From the NCBI RefSeq assembly GCF_029581355.1, contig NZ_CP120849.1, positions 1,334,501 to 1,398,500 of the forward strand: a DNA stretch of 64,000 bases. The letters run 5' to 3'. Below the pieces are notes generated by a model. It was not told where the DNA came from and made no database searches. It was given only the letters and a program-made list of their open reading frames with translations. How positions within the stretch are numbered: position 1 is the first letter of the stretch; each line of letters opens with the position of its first letter. The translations under genes were made by a program, and so were the position numbers. The DNA is from Parabacteroides chongii. Lineage in GTDB: Bacteria > Bacteroidota > Bacteroidia > Bacteroidales > Tannerellaceae. Shown here in pieces: positions 1 through 8,402 of this stretch.

Positions 1-84
1 CGGAGGATACAGGTTTTTATCAAAACTAAAATAGCGTATCCATCTGTTTCATGGGAGTACACATATAATCTAACGAAAAAGTAA
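1..84 (+). CDS. Possible 3' end of an upstream gene (partial)
   Basis: Frame 1 is open from the window edge to a TAA at 82-84, giving 27 residues that end in YNLTKK. A terminator-like hairpin starts 14 bases later, which is the usual place for the end of a gene. The other two forward frames also run a short way and stop at 32-34 and 25-27, so the frame is not proven. The product cannot be recognised from so short a tail. Confidence 0.3.
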   Translation, partial: RRIQVFIKTKIAYPSVSWEYTYNLTKK

Positions 85-97
85 CTAAAAAACAAAT

Positions 98-127
98 AAA
101 GAGGATAAAGTCATCCTCTTTTTTTAT
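98..127 (+). terminator. Rho-independent terminator of the upstream gene
   Basis: AAAGAGGAT (98-106) pairs with ATCCTCTTT (113-121) around a 6-base loop, and a run of T follows. It separates whatever lies upstream from the PUL1 regulator, whose putative -7 box begins within the T-run. Confidence 0.75.
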
Positions 128-132
128 CTTTG
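125..132 (+). promoter_or_regulatory. Bacteroidetes -7 box for the PUL1 regulator
   Basis: TATCTTTG matches the Bacteroidetes -7 consensus TAnnTTTG and lies 26 bases before the ATG at 159. No convincing -33 TTTG is seen at the expected distance because the terminator stem occupies that position. Confidence 0.45.
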
Positions 133-158
133 ATCCGTAAACCTTAAATCAGACAACA

Positions 159-1871
159 ATGTATATCAGGATAATACTATTATTTATCATTCCTTCATTC
201 GTTTGTTCAGGATATGCCAACGGGCAATCAGTATCCGAAAACATCGAAAAAATGCTGCAAAGCCTTGACTCGCTTCTTGCTGAAAAAGAGACTTTTGTCG
301 TTGCCAAAGAGAAACGGATCGAAGAACTGAGAAAAATGGAACAGAAAGTTCAGACGGAAGAAGAGCAATACTGGATGAATAAACTGTTCTATGAAGAATT
401 TATGGTATACGACAGCGATTCGGCATTAAGTTACATACATAAAAACCTGAATATCGCCCGGAAACTGAACAATCCACAGTGGATCGCACAATGGAATATC
501 GAACAATCTTTTATATTATCGGCTACCGGATTCCTGAAAGAAGCACTGGATGCTTTGAATGAGATAAATGTAGATAATCTGTCATCTTATGCCAAAACGG
601 ATTATTACGGACAGATGATGTATCTTTATTCGCATTACGGCCAATATTCCGGGGAAGATTCCCAGCAAAGTATACTTTATTATGCCCAGGAAAAGATATA
701 CCGGGATTCTATTTTTTCCAGTATACCGGATAATCATCCCTATTATTTATGGTACAAAGGATGGCAGTATAACGGAACTCCTATGGCAGAAGAGGCAAAA
801 GAACAGTTGAGATTATCGCTTGCTTCTGCTTCGTTCGATTCCAGAAAGGAGGCCATGAATGCATATATTTTAGCAATAATGAATAGAGACGAAGGTAACG
901 AAGAGGAATATCTTCGTTACCTCATCTTATCAGCCATGGCTGATATCCGGTCGGCAAATCATGATATCGCATCATTGGAAGAACTGGGAAAAACCCTCTA
1001 TGAAAAGGGAGCCACAGACCGCGCCTATTCGTATCTTAACTATTGTCTTGGATGTGCACAGCTATATAAAAACAGGATACGTATGATCGGTATTTCCTCT
1101 GCATTGGACGCCATCCATAAAACCTATGAACAAAGAAATAAAAAACAGGAAGCCGATTTACGCCGCTATCTATTCATTGTAAGTACGTTATTGTTGGTTC
1201 TGCTTGCAGCCATATTCTTCATCGGATTACAAATGAAACGGCTGAAAGAGTCACGAAAGAAACTGAACAAAGCCAACCAGAGCCTGAATAAACATGTCGA
1301 AGAACTGGAGCAGGCTCATGAACAACTGGCTGAAGTGAATAATCAGCTCCAATCATTGAACGAACAATTATTGGAAACCAACAATAAACTGACGGAATCA
1401 AACTATGTCAAAGAAGAATATATCGGTTATGTATTCAATATATGTTCAAACTATATCAGTAAACTCGATGAATACAGGAAAAATATAAACCGGAAGATCA
1501 AAACCGGTATGATAGACGAAGTGAAAAAGATGACGGATAGTTCTTCAATGGCTTCCAATGAACTAAAAGAATTTTACCGCAATTTCGACGCCATCTTCCT
1601 GCATATCTATCCGGACTTTGTTTCCGACTTTAATGCATTGCTCGAACCGGATAAACAGATCATACCTAAAGAAGGAGAATTATTAAATACCGAACTACGT
1701 ATCTATGCATTGGTCCGTCTGGGAATCAGCGACAGTGTAAAAATAGCCGAATTCCTCCATTGCTCTGCCCAGACAGTCTATAACAACCGGCTGAAAACAC
1801 GTAGCAAAGCAATCGTACCCAAAGAACATTTTGCAGAAATTGTAAAATCTTTAGGAAAAATAGAGCGCTAA
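159..1871 (+). CDS. Membrane-anchored DUF6377-type regulator of PUL1
   Basis: This is probably the transcriptional regulator of the SusC/SusD locus that follows. The 570 residues show an N-terminal signal peptide (about 1-22), a helical TPR-like sensor region (about 40-320) and one transmembrane helix (about 336-356). A long heptad-rich coiled coil follows (about 360-425), and the C-terminal segment (about 510-550) looks like a LuxR-type helix-turn-helix: [15 protein letters not shown], then [17 protein letters not shown]. This layout matches the DUF6377 family often found beside susC genes. It implies a periplasmic or lipoprotein-processed sensor joined to a cytoplasmic DNA-binding end, as in one-component membrane regulators. 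It has its own promoter and is separated from susC by 187 bases. That it regulates PUL1 is inferred from position; the signal it senses is unknown. Confidence 0.75.
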   Translation: MYIRIILLFIIPSFVCSGYANGQSVSENIEKMLQSLDSLLAEKETFVVAKEKRIEELRKMEQKVQTEEEQYWMNKLFYEEFMVYDSDSALSYIHKNLNIARKLNNPQWIAQWNIEQSFILSATGFLKEALDALNEINVDNLSSYAKTDYYGQMMYLYSHYGQYSGEDSQQSILYYAQEKIYRDSIFSSIPDNHPYYLWYKGWQYNGTPMAEEAKEQLRLSLASASFDSRKEAMNAYILAIMNRDEGNEEEYLRYLILSAMADIRSANHDIASLEELGKTLYEKGATDRAYSYLNYCLGCAQLYKNRIRMIGISSALDAIHKTYEQRNKKQEADLRRYLFIVSTLLLVLLAAIFFIGLQMKRLKESRKKLNKANQSLNKHVEELEQAHEQLAEVNNQLQSLNEQLLETNNKLTESNYVKEEYIGYVFNICSNYISKLDEYRKNINRKIKTGMIDEVKKMTDSSSMASNELKEFYRNFDAIFLHIYPDFVSDFNALLEPDKQIIPKEGELLNTELRIYALVRLGISDSVKIAEFLHCSAQTVYNNRLKTRSKAIVPKEHFAEIVKSLGKIER

Positions 1872-1997
1872 AACAAACTTGAAAGCCTCCTTAACCTGAT
1901 AAAATAACTTACTTTTTACAGGCTCATAAAATCCATAAAATGCTATTTATCAATAATATAATAAATACCACGACTTACTTCTGCTGTTTACCAGACT

Positions 1998-2028
1998 ATT
2001 GAAGCCCACGAACCACACTTTACTTTTG
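1998..2028 (+). promoter_or_regulatory. Promoter of the PUL1 susC operon
   Basis: TACTTTTG (2021-2028) is an exact TAnnTTTG -7 box. ATTG (1998-2001) lies 19 bases upstream and is a near match to the -33 TTTG. Transcription would start near 2035, ahead of both candidate ATG codons. Confidence 0.7.
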
Positions 2029-2085
2029 CAAATACAATAAAAGTAAAAAACGATTAGTATGTTAACTTTAAAATGTATTTATCTT

Positions 2086-5000
2086 ATGAAGAACATTTTA
2101 TTTAAACGGAGGTATTATGGAGGTATCATCCCCATCTTATGCCTGTTATTATTATTCCCGACACTTGCATTCGCCCAGAAGTTCACGATCAGTGGACAAG
2201 TAAAAGACACTCAGGGCGAACCAGTCATCGGTGCAAATGTTATTATAAAAGGAACGACCAACGGGACCATTACAGACCTGGATGGTATGTTCTCTATTCC
2301 TGACGTTGAGCAAAGCTCCGTCCTGGAAATCTCTTTTATCGGTTATACCCCCCAACTGGTGAAAATTTCTGATAACAAACCGTTAATCATAACACTGGCA
2401 GAAGACAGCCAGGCACTGGACGAAATTGTCGTTGTGGGTTATGGTGTTCAGAAAAAGAGTGTGGTAACAGCGGCTATCAGCCGTGTAACAGCCGACGAAC
2501 TGAATGCAGCCAAACCTTCCCGTGTGGAAGATGCGCTGAAAGGAAAAGTTTCCGGCGTACAGATCACACAAAGTTCCGGCCAGCCGGGATCAGACTCTAA
2601 AGTGCGCATCCGCGGTATCGGAACGGTCAACAACAGCGATCCGTTATATATCGTAGACGGTATGCCGGTAGACGGTGGTATCAACTACCTGAACCCGGTG
2701 GATATCCAATCTGTCGAGATCCTGAAGGATGCTGCATCGGCAGCTATTTACGGAGCCCGCGCAGCCAATGGTGTTGTACTTGTAACGACCAAGAGCGGTA
2801 AAAGCGGTAAAGCGACGATCAACTACGATTTCAGCTACGGATGGCAGAATCCCTGGAAAAAGAAAGCAGTCCTGAACGCACGCGAATACATGACTATTAT
2901 GAACGAAGCACAGGTGAACGACGGAAATGCTGCTCTTTACTCGCAGGAAGAAATTGCTTCCGCAGGTAACGGAACCGACTGGCAGGATGCCACTTTCAAC
3001 TATGACGCTCCGGTTCAGCAACATCAGGTAAGTATTAACGGCGGTAGCGACAAAATGCAATATTTCCTTTCTTTAGGCTACTTCAATCAGGAAGGTATCG
3101 TCGGCGGTGACTACGGTAAATCAAACTACGACCGCTGGAGCCTTCGTTCTAACTCTACCTATGAAGTGTTTGAAGCACAAGACCGTAAATTCCTCAACAA
3201 ACTGAAGGTTGGTGTCAATATAGGTTACTCGAGAGGTACGAATTCTACTGTCGAATCCAACTCGGAATACGGTTCTATCCTGGGTAGTGCCATCACGTTC
3301 TCTCCCCTGGTTCCTGTTTATGCCAATGAAAAAGAATCGGCTGAAATCTTGGCAAAATATCCGACGGCTGTCGTAGACAAAAACGGACGTGTATTTTCTT
3401 TGCCGCCTTCCGGTTATCAGGAATTGGCCAACCCGGTTGCCCAGTTGAATGCTCCTTCCGTAACAAAAAATAATGAAGACAAGTTCGTCGGCTCTTTCTG
3501 GGCTGAACTGGATGTACTTCCCGGACTGAAGTTCAAAAGCAGCTATGGTGCCGACCTGGCATTCTGGGGTGCCGACGGATATGGTTTCGAATATTATATG
3601 GGCTCCATGAAGAAAAACGAACAAAGCTGGGTACAAAGCGAAATGAACCGTGGCTACAGATGGCAGGTAGAAAACGTATTGACCTACAATAAAACATTCT
3701 TTGAAAAGAACAACCTGACAGTCGTTTTAGGACAGTCTGCACAAAAATACTCAGTTCGTAAACTGGGTGGCAGCGACTACGACCTGCTTGAAACAGACCC
3801 GAACAAGGCTAATATCAACTCTGCTACCGGCAGCCGCGACGACGAACGTACATGGGGTGGCACGGATGGTTACAACTTTACTGCCCTGGCTTCTTATTTC
3901 GGCCGTATCGATTATAACTACGACGAACGTTATATGTTGCAATTCACAATGCGCCGCGACGGTTCTTCCCGCTTCGGACCCAATCATAAATGGGCTACAT
4001 TCCCGGCATTGTCTGTCGGTTGGAATGTGTTGAACGAACCTTATATGCGACAATTCCAGAGCGACGTATTCAATTCTATGAAGGTACGTTTCAGCTGGGG
4101 TAAGAACGGTAACGAAAATATCGGTAACTTCCGTTATACAGCCCTAATGGATGGCGGACAAAACTACTATTTCGGTGGAGGTTATAGCGTAAAAGATAAC
4201 GGTAAAACCGGAACAATGCAATACGGTTCTTCACCGGCAGCTATTGCCAATCCTAATATCAAATGGGAAGAGTCGGAACAGATCGACCTCGGTTTCGATG
4301 CCCGCTTCTTCAATAACGGTTTGAATTTCGGTTTCGACTATTTCAAGAAGAAAACAAACGGAATGTTAATGGACAAACCGATCCCAAGCTACGTAGGACA
4401 AAGCGCTCCGATGAGTAATGCCGGAAAAATGCAGAACTGGGGACTTGAATTCGAACTGGGCTGGAAGTCTTCTGTCAAAGATTTCAACTATTCAATCAGC
4501 GCCAACGCTTCTTACCTGAAAAACAAGCTGATCGACCTGGGTAATGCTTCCGGTCTGGCTACTTACGAAAGTGCCGGTGCATCCGGAGTAGGTGAATATG
4601 TACGGGCAACCAACGGGGATGTCTGGCCTTACTTCTACGGGATGAAAACGGATGGTATCTTCCAGACTTGGGACGAAGTAAATGCCTATACGAACGATAA
4701 AGGCGAACTCTTACAACCGAAGGCACAACCCGGTGACGTTCGCTTCGTGGATACGAATAAAGACGGAGTGGTAGACGATACCGACAGAACAAAGATCGGT
4801 AAAGGGATGCCCGACTGGACATTCGGTTTGACACTGGGCGCAGACTGGAAAGGATTCGACCTGAATCTCTTCTTCCAGGGAACTTTCGGAAACGATATAT
4901 TCGACTTCGCACAACGTGGCGATATCCCGGCAATGAACCGTCCGACATGGATACTCGACAGATGGATGGGTGAAGGTTCTTCCAACTCTATCCCCCGCAT

Positions 5001-5295
5001 GACAGCCCAGAACCCGAACGGAAACTGGCGTTCTTCCGACCTGTATGTAAAGAACGGATCTTATGTTCGCCTGAAAACAGCCCAGCTGGGATATACCCTG
5101 CCTACTATATGGACTAAGAAAGCGTCCATACAAAGACTAAGAGTATACGTATCGGCAGAGAACCTGTTCACATTCACCGGTTACGACGGTTTCGACCCGG
5201 AACTGGCCTCCGGCAATTATACTACGATCGGCGTGGATAAAGGTATCTATCCGCAATCGAGAACGATCTCTTTAGGAGCTAATATCACTTTCTAA
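2086..5295 (+). CDS. SusC-type TonB-dependent outer-membrane transporter (PUL1)
   Basis: Imports oligosaccharides across the outer membrane using TonB energy, with the SusD lipoprotein as its lid. After a signal peptide ending at AFAQ comes a carboxypeptidase-regulatory-like domain (GQVKDTQGEPVIGANVIIKG onward). Then come the DEIVVVGYG motif, the plug (LKDAASAAIYGARAANGVVLVTTK) and a beta-barrel ending in aromatic LGANITF. It has no STN domain, in line with control by a DUF6377-type protein rather than by a sigma/FecR pair. I chose the ATG at 2086 because it gives a standard signal peptide; an in-frame ATG at 2059 would add nine residues. The susD gene follows after 21 bases. Confidence 0.95.
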   Translation: MKNILFKRRYYGGIIPILCLLLLFPTLAFAQKFTISGQVKDTQGEPVIGANVIIKGTTNGTITDLDGMFSIPDVEQSSVLEISFIGYTPQLVKISDNKPLIITLAEDSQALDEIVVVGYGVQKKSVVTAAISRVTADELNAAKPSRVEDALKGKVSGVQITQSSGQPGSDSKVRIRGIGTVNNSDPLYIVDGMPVDGGINYLNPVDIQSVEILKDAASAAIYGARAANGVVLVTTKSGKSGKATINYDFSYGWQNPWKKKAVLNAREYMTIMNEAQVNDGNAALYSQEEIASAGNGTDWQDATFNYDAPVQQHQVSINGGSDKMQYFLSLGYFNQEGIVGGDYGKSNYDRWSLRSNSTYEVFEAQDRKFLNKLKVGVNIGYSRGTNSTVESNSEYGSILGSAITFSPLVPVYANEKESAEILAKYPTAVVDKNGRVFSLPPSGYQELANPVAQLNAPSVTKNNEDKFVGSFWAELDVLPGLKFKSSYGADLAFWGADGYGFEYYMGSMKKNEQSWVQSEMNRGYRWQVENVLTYNKTFFEKNNLTVVLGQSAQKYSVRKLGGSDYDLLETDPNKANINSATGSRDDERTWGGTDGYNFTALASYFGRIDYNYDERYMLQFTMRRDGSSRFGPNHKWATFPALSVGWNVLNEPYMRQFQSDVFNSMKVRFSWGKNGNENIGNFRYTALMDGGQNYYFGGGYSVKDNGKTGTMQYGSSPAAIANPNIKWEESEQIDLGFDARFFNNGLNFGFDYFKKKTNGMLMDKPIPSYVGQSAPMSNAGKMQNWGLEFELGWKSSVKDFNYSISANASYLKNKLIDLGNASGLATYESAGASGVGEYVRATNGDVWPYFYGMKTDGIFQTWDEVNAYTNDKGELLQPKAQPGDVRFVDTNKDGVVDDTDRTKIGKGMPDWTFGLTLGADWKGFDLNLFFQGTFGNDIFDFAQRGDIPAMNRPTWILDRWMGEGSSNSIPRMTAQNPNGNWRSSDLYVKNGSYVRLKTAQLGYTLPTIWTKKASIQRLRVYVSAENLFTFTGYDGFDPELASGNYTTIGVDKGIYPQSRTISLGANITF

Positions 5296-5316
5296 CATTT
5301 AAACGTATTTATCATT

Positions 5317-6846
5317 ATGAAAAGATATAAATTATTCGCTTTTGCATCTCTTTTGGCAACTGCCGTCATGACCACTTCCTGCGGTGACGATTTCCTGACA
5401 GCCGGGCCGACGGAAAAGCCGGAAGCCGGTGCAGCCGCAACCGAAGGAACGATCCTGTCCAGTTTGGGTTCGGCTTATCAGATCCTGATGTTTGACAGCT
5501 ATGCAAACAACAATTATAATGCTGTGTTACTTATGTCCGACCTGCGTTCCGACGACTTGTTCAAAGGGGGAGGCGATGCCGGCGACCAGCATCAATTATA
5601 TGTACTGTCGCAATTCAGTTCCAGTGCGGCAGAAACTCTCGACGGATTGTGGAGTATCTATTTTACCGGCCTGGCACGCGCGAACAATGCAGTTATTGCC
5701 TGTAAGAATGCAGTGAATGTGACGGAAGAAAAAGTAGCCCAGTATACGGCAGAATCCCATTTCCTGCGTGCTTACTATACTCATCTGTTATGGAAATTCT
5801 GGGGAAATATTCCTTACTTCGAAGCTCCGCTGGACGATCCTTACCTGGCACCTCAGATGAGTGCGGACGAAATATACCAAAAAATAATGACCGACCTGGA
5901 AATAGCCTGCGGAGAAGGTATGCCGATGAAAGTCAGCGGAGCCAACCTGGGACGTGCCAACAGAGCTGCCGCCCTGATGTTGAAAGCACGCGTAGTGATG
6001 TATCAGAAAGATCAGTCTAAATATACCGAAGTAGCCAACGATATGGCCACAATCATCAAAAGCGGCGATTACGAACTGATGGACGATTTCGATGCCATGT
6101 GGTTGGACGAAAATGAATTCTGCAAAGAATCCATCTTTGAAAGCAACCAGTTGCCGGAAGGTAAAACCTGGGATACAGGCTGGCAGGGATATGGTACGAA
6201 CTTACCGGCATTTATCTCTCCGAATGAACTGAAAGATCCTGACGGAGTGTTCAAAGGAGGCTGGGGATTTGCTCCTGTCCGTTTGTCCGCTTACCAGATG
6301 TACGAAGAAGGTGACCTGCGTCGTGATGCCTCTATCAACGACTGGCGCGAAGGCAGTTATTCAAAACGTTTCCAGGATACAGGCCTGTTCCAGCGTAAAT
6401 ATGCTGCCCGAGAAGGATATAACCCTCCTCCAGGCGACCAGGATCTGAATTACTGTAATAACCTGCGTATTTTCCGTTATGCCGAAACACTGTTGAACTA
6501 TGTGGAATTGGTGAAGATGGGAGGTGCTCCCGAAGCTCAGGGCGTAAGTGCAGATGAATGTTTCAACCAGATACGTCGCCGTGCCTTCGGAACCGACAAA
6601 CCGATCGCTATCACAGCACAGAATATCAAGAACGAACGTCGTAAAGAATTTCTGGGTGAAGGAATGCGCTTCTGGGATCTGGTTCGCTGGGGAGATGCTC
6701 CGAGTGTGCTGACAGAAAACAACTCCGAGTTCAACTCTGTCCGTACCTTTGAAGAATGGATGAAATATCTTCCTATTCCCCAGGGAGAAATGACAAAGAC
6801 GCTGGGAACCGAATTCGAATTGAAACAAAACGGTAACTGGAAATAA
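5317..6846 (+). CDS. SusD/RagB-family glycan-binding lipoprotein (PUL1)
   Basis: Surface lipoprotein that binds glycan and caps the SusC barrel. The lipobox is in the N-terminus (VMTTSC), so the mature protein would be lipid-anchored at about Cys22. The 509 residues show the helical SusD fold: early TPR-like helices, then the conserved C-terminal signature RRKEFLGEGMRFWDLVRWGD at about residues 440-460. Length is typical. It lies 21 bases after susC and 33 bases before a further surface lipoprotein, so the three are almost certainly co-transcribed as the binding and import module. Confidence 0.93.
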   Translation: MKRYKLFAFASLLATAVMTTSCGDDFLTAGPTEKPEAGAAATEGTILSSLGSAYQILMFDSYANNNYNAVLLMSDLRSDDLFKGGGDAGDQHQLYVLSQFSSSAAETLDGLWSIYFTGLARANNAVIACKNAVNVTEEKVAQYTAESHFLRAYYTHLLWKFWGNIPYFEAPLDDPYLAPQMSADEIYQKIMTDLEIACGEGMPMKVSGANLGRANRAAALMLKARVVMYQKDQSKYTEVANDMATIIKSGDYELMDDFDAMWLDENEFCKESIFESNQLPEGKTWDTGWQGYGTNLPAFISPNELKDPDGVFKGGWGFAPVRLSAYQMYEEGDLRRDASINDWREGSYSKRFQDTGLFQRKYAAREGYNPPPGDQDLNYCNNLRIFRYAETLLNYVELVKMGGAPEAQGVSADECFNQIRRRAFGTDKPIAITAQNIKNERRKEFLGEGMRFWDLVRWGDAPSVLTENNSEFNSVRTFEEWMKYLPIPQGEMTKTLGTEFELKQNGNWK

Positions 6847-6879
6847 CCGAATGGCTAATACGATAAAACAGACAATAAT

Positions 6880-8316
6880 ATGATAAGAAATATATTCAAA
6901 TCAGGAATCATCGTCCTAATGGCCATTTTGGCCATGACCTCTTGCGACCCGCAAGACAATGACGACCATTCATTGGGTGCAATGCCCGAAGAAAGCCAGC
7001 TCGCTTTCTCCGCCACACCGAAAAGTGAACAACCGAACGTGATCGCACTGAAAAATGAATCGAGCATAAAAGGTGTCGTCACCTGGGATATGGGAGACGG
7101 ATCGACCGCCAAAGGAGAAACGGCAGATGCGAAATATCCGTTTAAAGGAACTTATGTGATCTCGATGACCATGTATACTACCGGAGGATCGGCAACGATC
7201 ACAAAGGAAGTCACGGTTGCACAGGACGATATGTCCCTATTGAACACTCCTATGTACAACGCCCTGACAGGAGGTGCCGAAAATCTGCAAGGTAAAACCT
7301 GGGTATTCGACCAATATCATAGCGGACACTTCGGAGTCGGACCGAGTACGGACGAAGCGCCTTCATGGTGGTCATGCCCGGCCAACGGCAAACTGGAATC
7401 GAGTCTTTATACCCAGGAGTTTACATTTATCCAGGTGGGAGTAAAAATGATCTGGAAAAACAATGGGTATATCTATACGAACGAAGCGGGTAAAAACGCA
7501 TTGGGAGGTACATCTGTTGTTCCCCCCGCCGGAGACTTTGACGTAAAGTATGAACCTAAAGACGCATATACTTTTACATTGAATGAAACGGGTAAGACAA
7601 TCACACTGAACAACGGTGCTTTCTTCGGCCATTATGCAGGAACATCCACTTACGAGATCCTGAGCCTGACAGACGACGAACTGTATTTGAAATGCACCAG
7701 TACCGTTGAAAGCGGTAATGGTTGGTGGTATCGTTTCATTCCGAAAGAAAAGAACGTAAAACCCGAAGTGGAAATTAAACCTGTTACATTGGTTGAAGAT
7801 TTTGAGAAAGATAAATTATCCGTAGAATTCATCCCTGAAAAGATGGGAGATATGGGCCCTGTCTACTCGAATCCGGCACCGGTCGGCATCAATACGTCTA
7901 AAAAAGTATATCTCTATCAGAAATCGGAAGAGTTCTACTCCAATATCTCATGGGTATCGGAAGATACTAAGTTCGACCTGTCGGAAAATAACAAGATCCG
8001 TATGAAAGTATATATTCCGTCTTACAACGATTATACGACTGCCGCAGCTGTTGCAGGCGATTGGATCACAGTCAATAAGCTGCAGAAACAGGTTACTGTC
8101 AAATTGCAGAACACCGAAGCAGGCGATAATGCATGGGAAAGCCAGACTGAAATTGTAAAAGCAAATCTGGAGACCGATAAATGGATCGAACTCGAATTTG
8201 ATTTCAGCACGGTAAAAGACCGTACCGATTATAACAAGGTTGTTATCCAGTTCGGTGCAGAAGGCCATGCCGCCCCGGGAATCTTCTTCTTCGATGATTT
8301 CTCTTTCAATAAATAA
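6880..8316 (+). CDS. PKD-domain surface glycan-binding lipoprotein (SusE/F position)
   Basis: Likely a surface glycan-binding protein that works with SusC/SusD. It has a lipoprotein signal (MAILAMTSC). A PKD-like domain follows at about residues 35-110, with the typical VTWDMGDGS motif. A middle beta-rich region (about 120-290) holds many tryptophans and aromatics. The C-terminal beta-sandwich (about 300-478) begins LVEDFEKDKLSVEF, resembling a carbohydrate-binding module, and ends in FFFDDFSF. No catalytic motif was recognised. Its place directly after susD and before the enzymes is that of a surface glycan-binding protein in beta-glucan loci. The ligand is not determined; binding of beta-glucan is inferred from the neighbouring GH3 and GH5 enzymes. 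Confidence 0.72.
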   Translation: MIRNIFKSGIIVLMAILAMTSCDPQDNDDHSLGAMPEESQLAFSATPKSEQPNVIALKNESSIKGVVTWDMGDGSTAKGETADAKYPFKGTYVISMTMYTTGGSATITKEVTVAQDDMSLLNTPMYNALTGGAENLQGKTWVFDQYHSGHFGVGPSTDEAPSWWSCPANGKLESSLYTQEFTFIQVGVKMIWKNNGYIYTNEAGKNALGGTSVVPPAGDFDVKYEPKDAYTFTLNETGKTITLNNGAFFGHYAGTSTYEILSLTDDELYLKCTSTVESGNGWWYRFIPKEKNVKPEVEIKPVTLVEDFEKDKLSVEFIPEKMGDMGPVYSNPAPVGINTSKKVYLYQKSEEFYSNISWVSEDTKFDLSENNKIRMKVYIPSYNDYTTAAAVAGDWITVNKLQKQVTVKLQNTEAGDNAWESQTEIVKANLETDKWIELEFDFSTVKDRTDYNKVVIQFGAEGHAAPGIFFFDDFSFNK

Positions 8317-8328
8317 GAAACAAACAAC

Positions 8329-8363
8329 AGATAGAGAGTTGGCAATACAGCAGCTCTCTATCT
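8329..8363 (+). terminator. Intra-operon hairpin between binding and enzyme genes of PUL1
   Basis: AGATAGAGAG (8329-8338) pairs perfectly with CTCTCTATCT (8354-8363) around a 15-base loop. No T-run follows, so it is more likely an RNA-stability or attenuation element than a full terminator. Confidence 0.5.
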
Positions 8364-8402
8364 ACTCATTCAAAACGGGAAGATGAAACACTCAATCACA
8401 TA

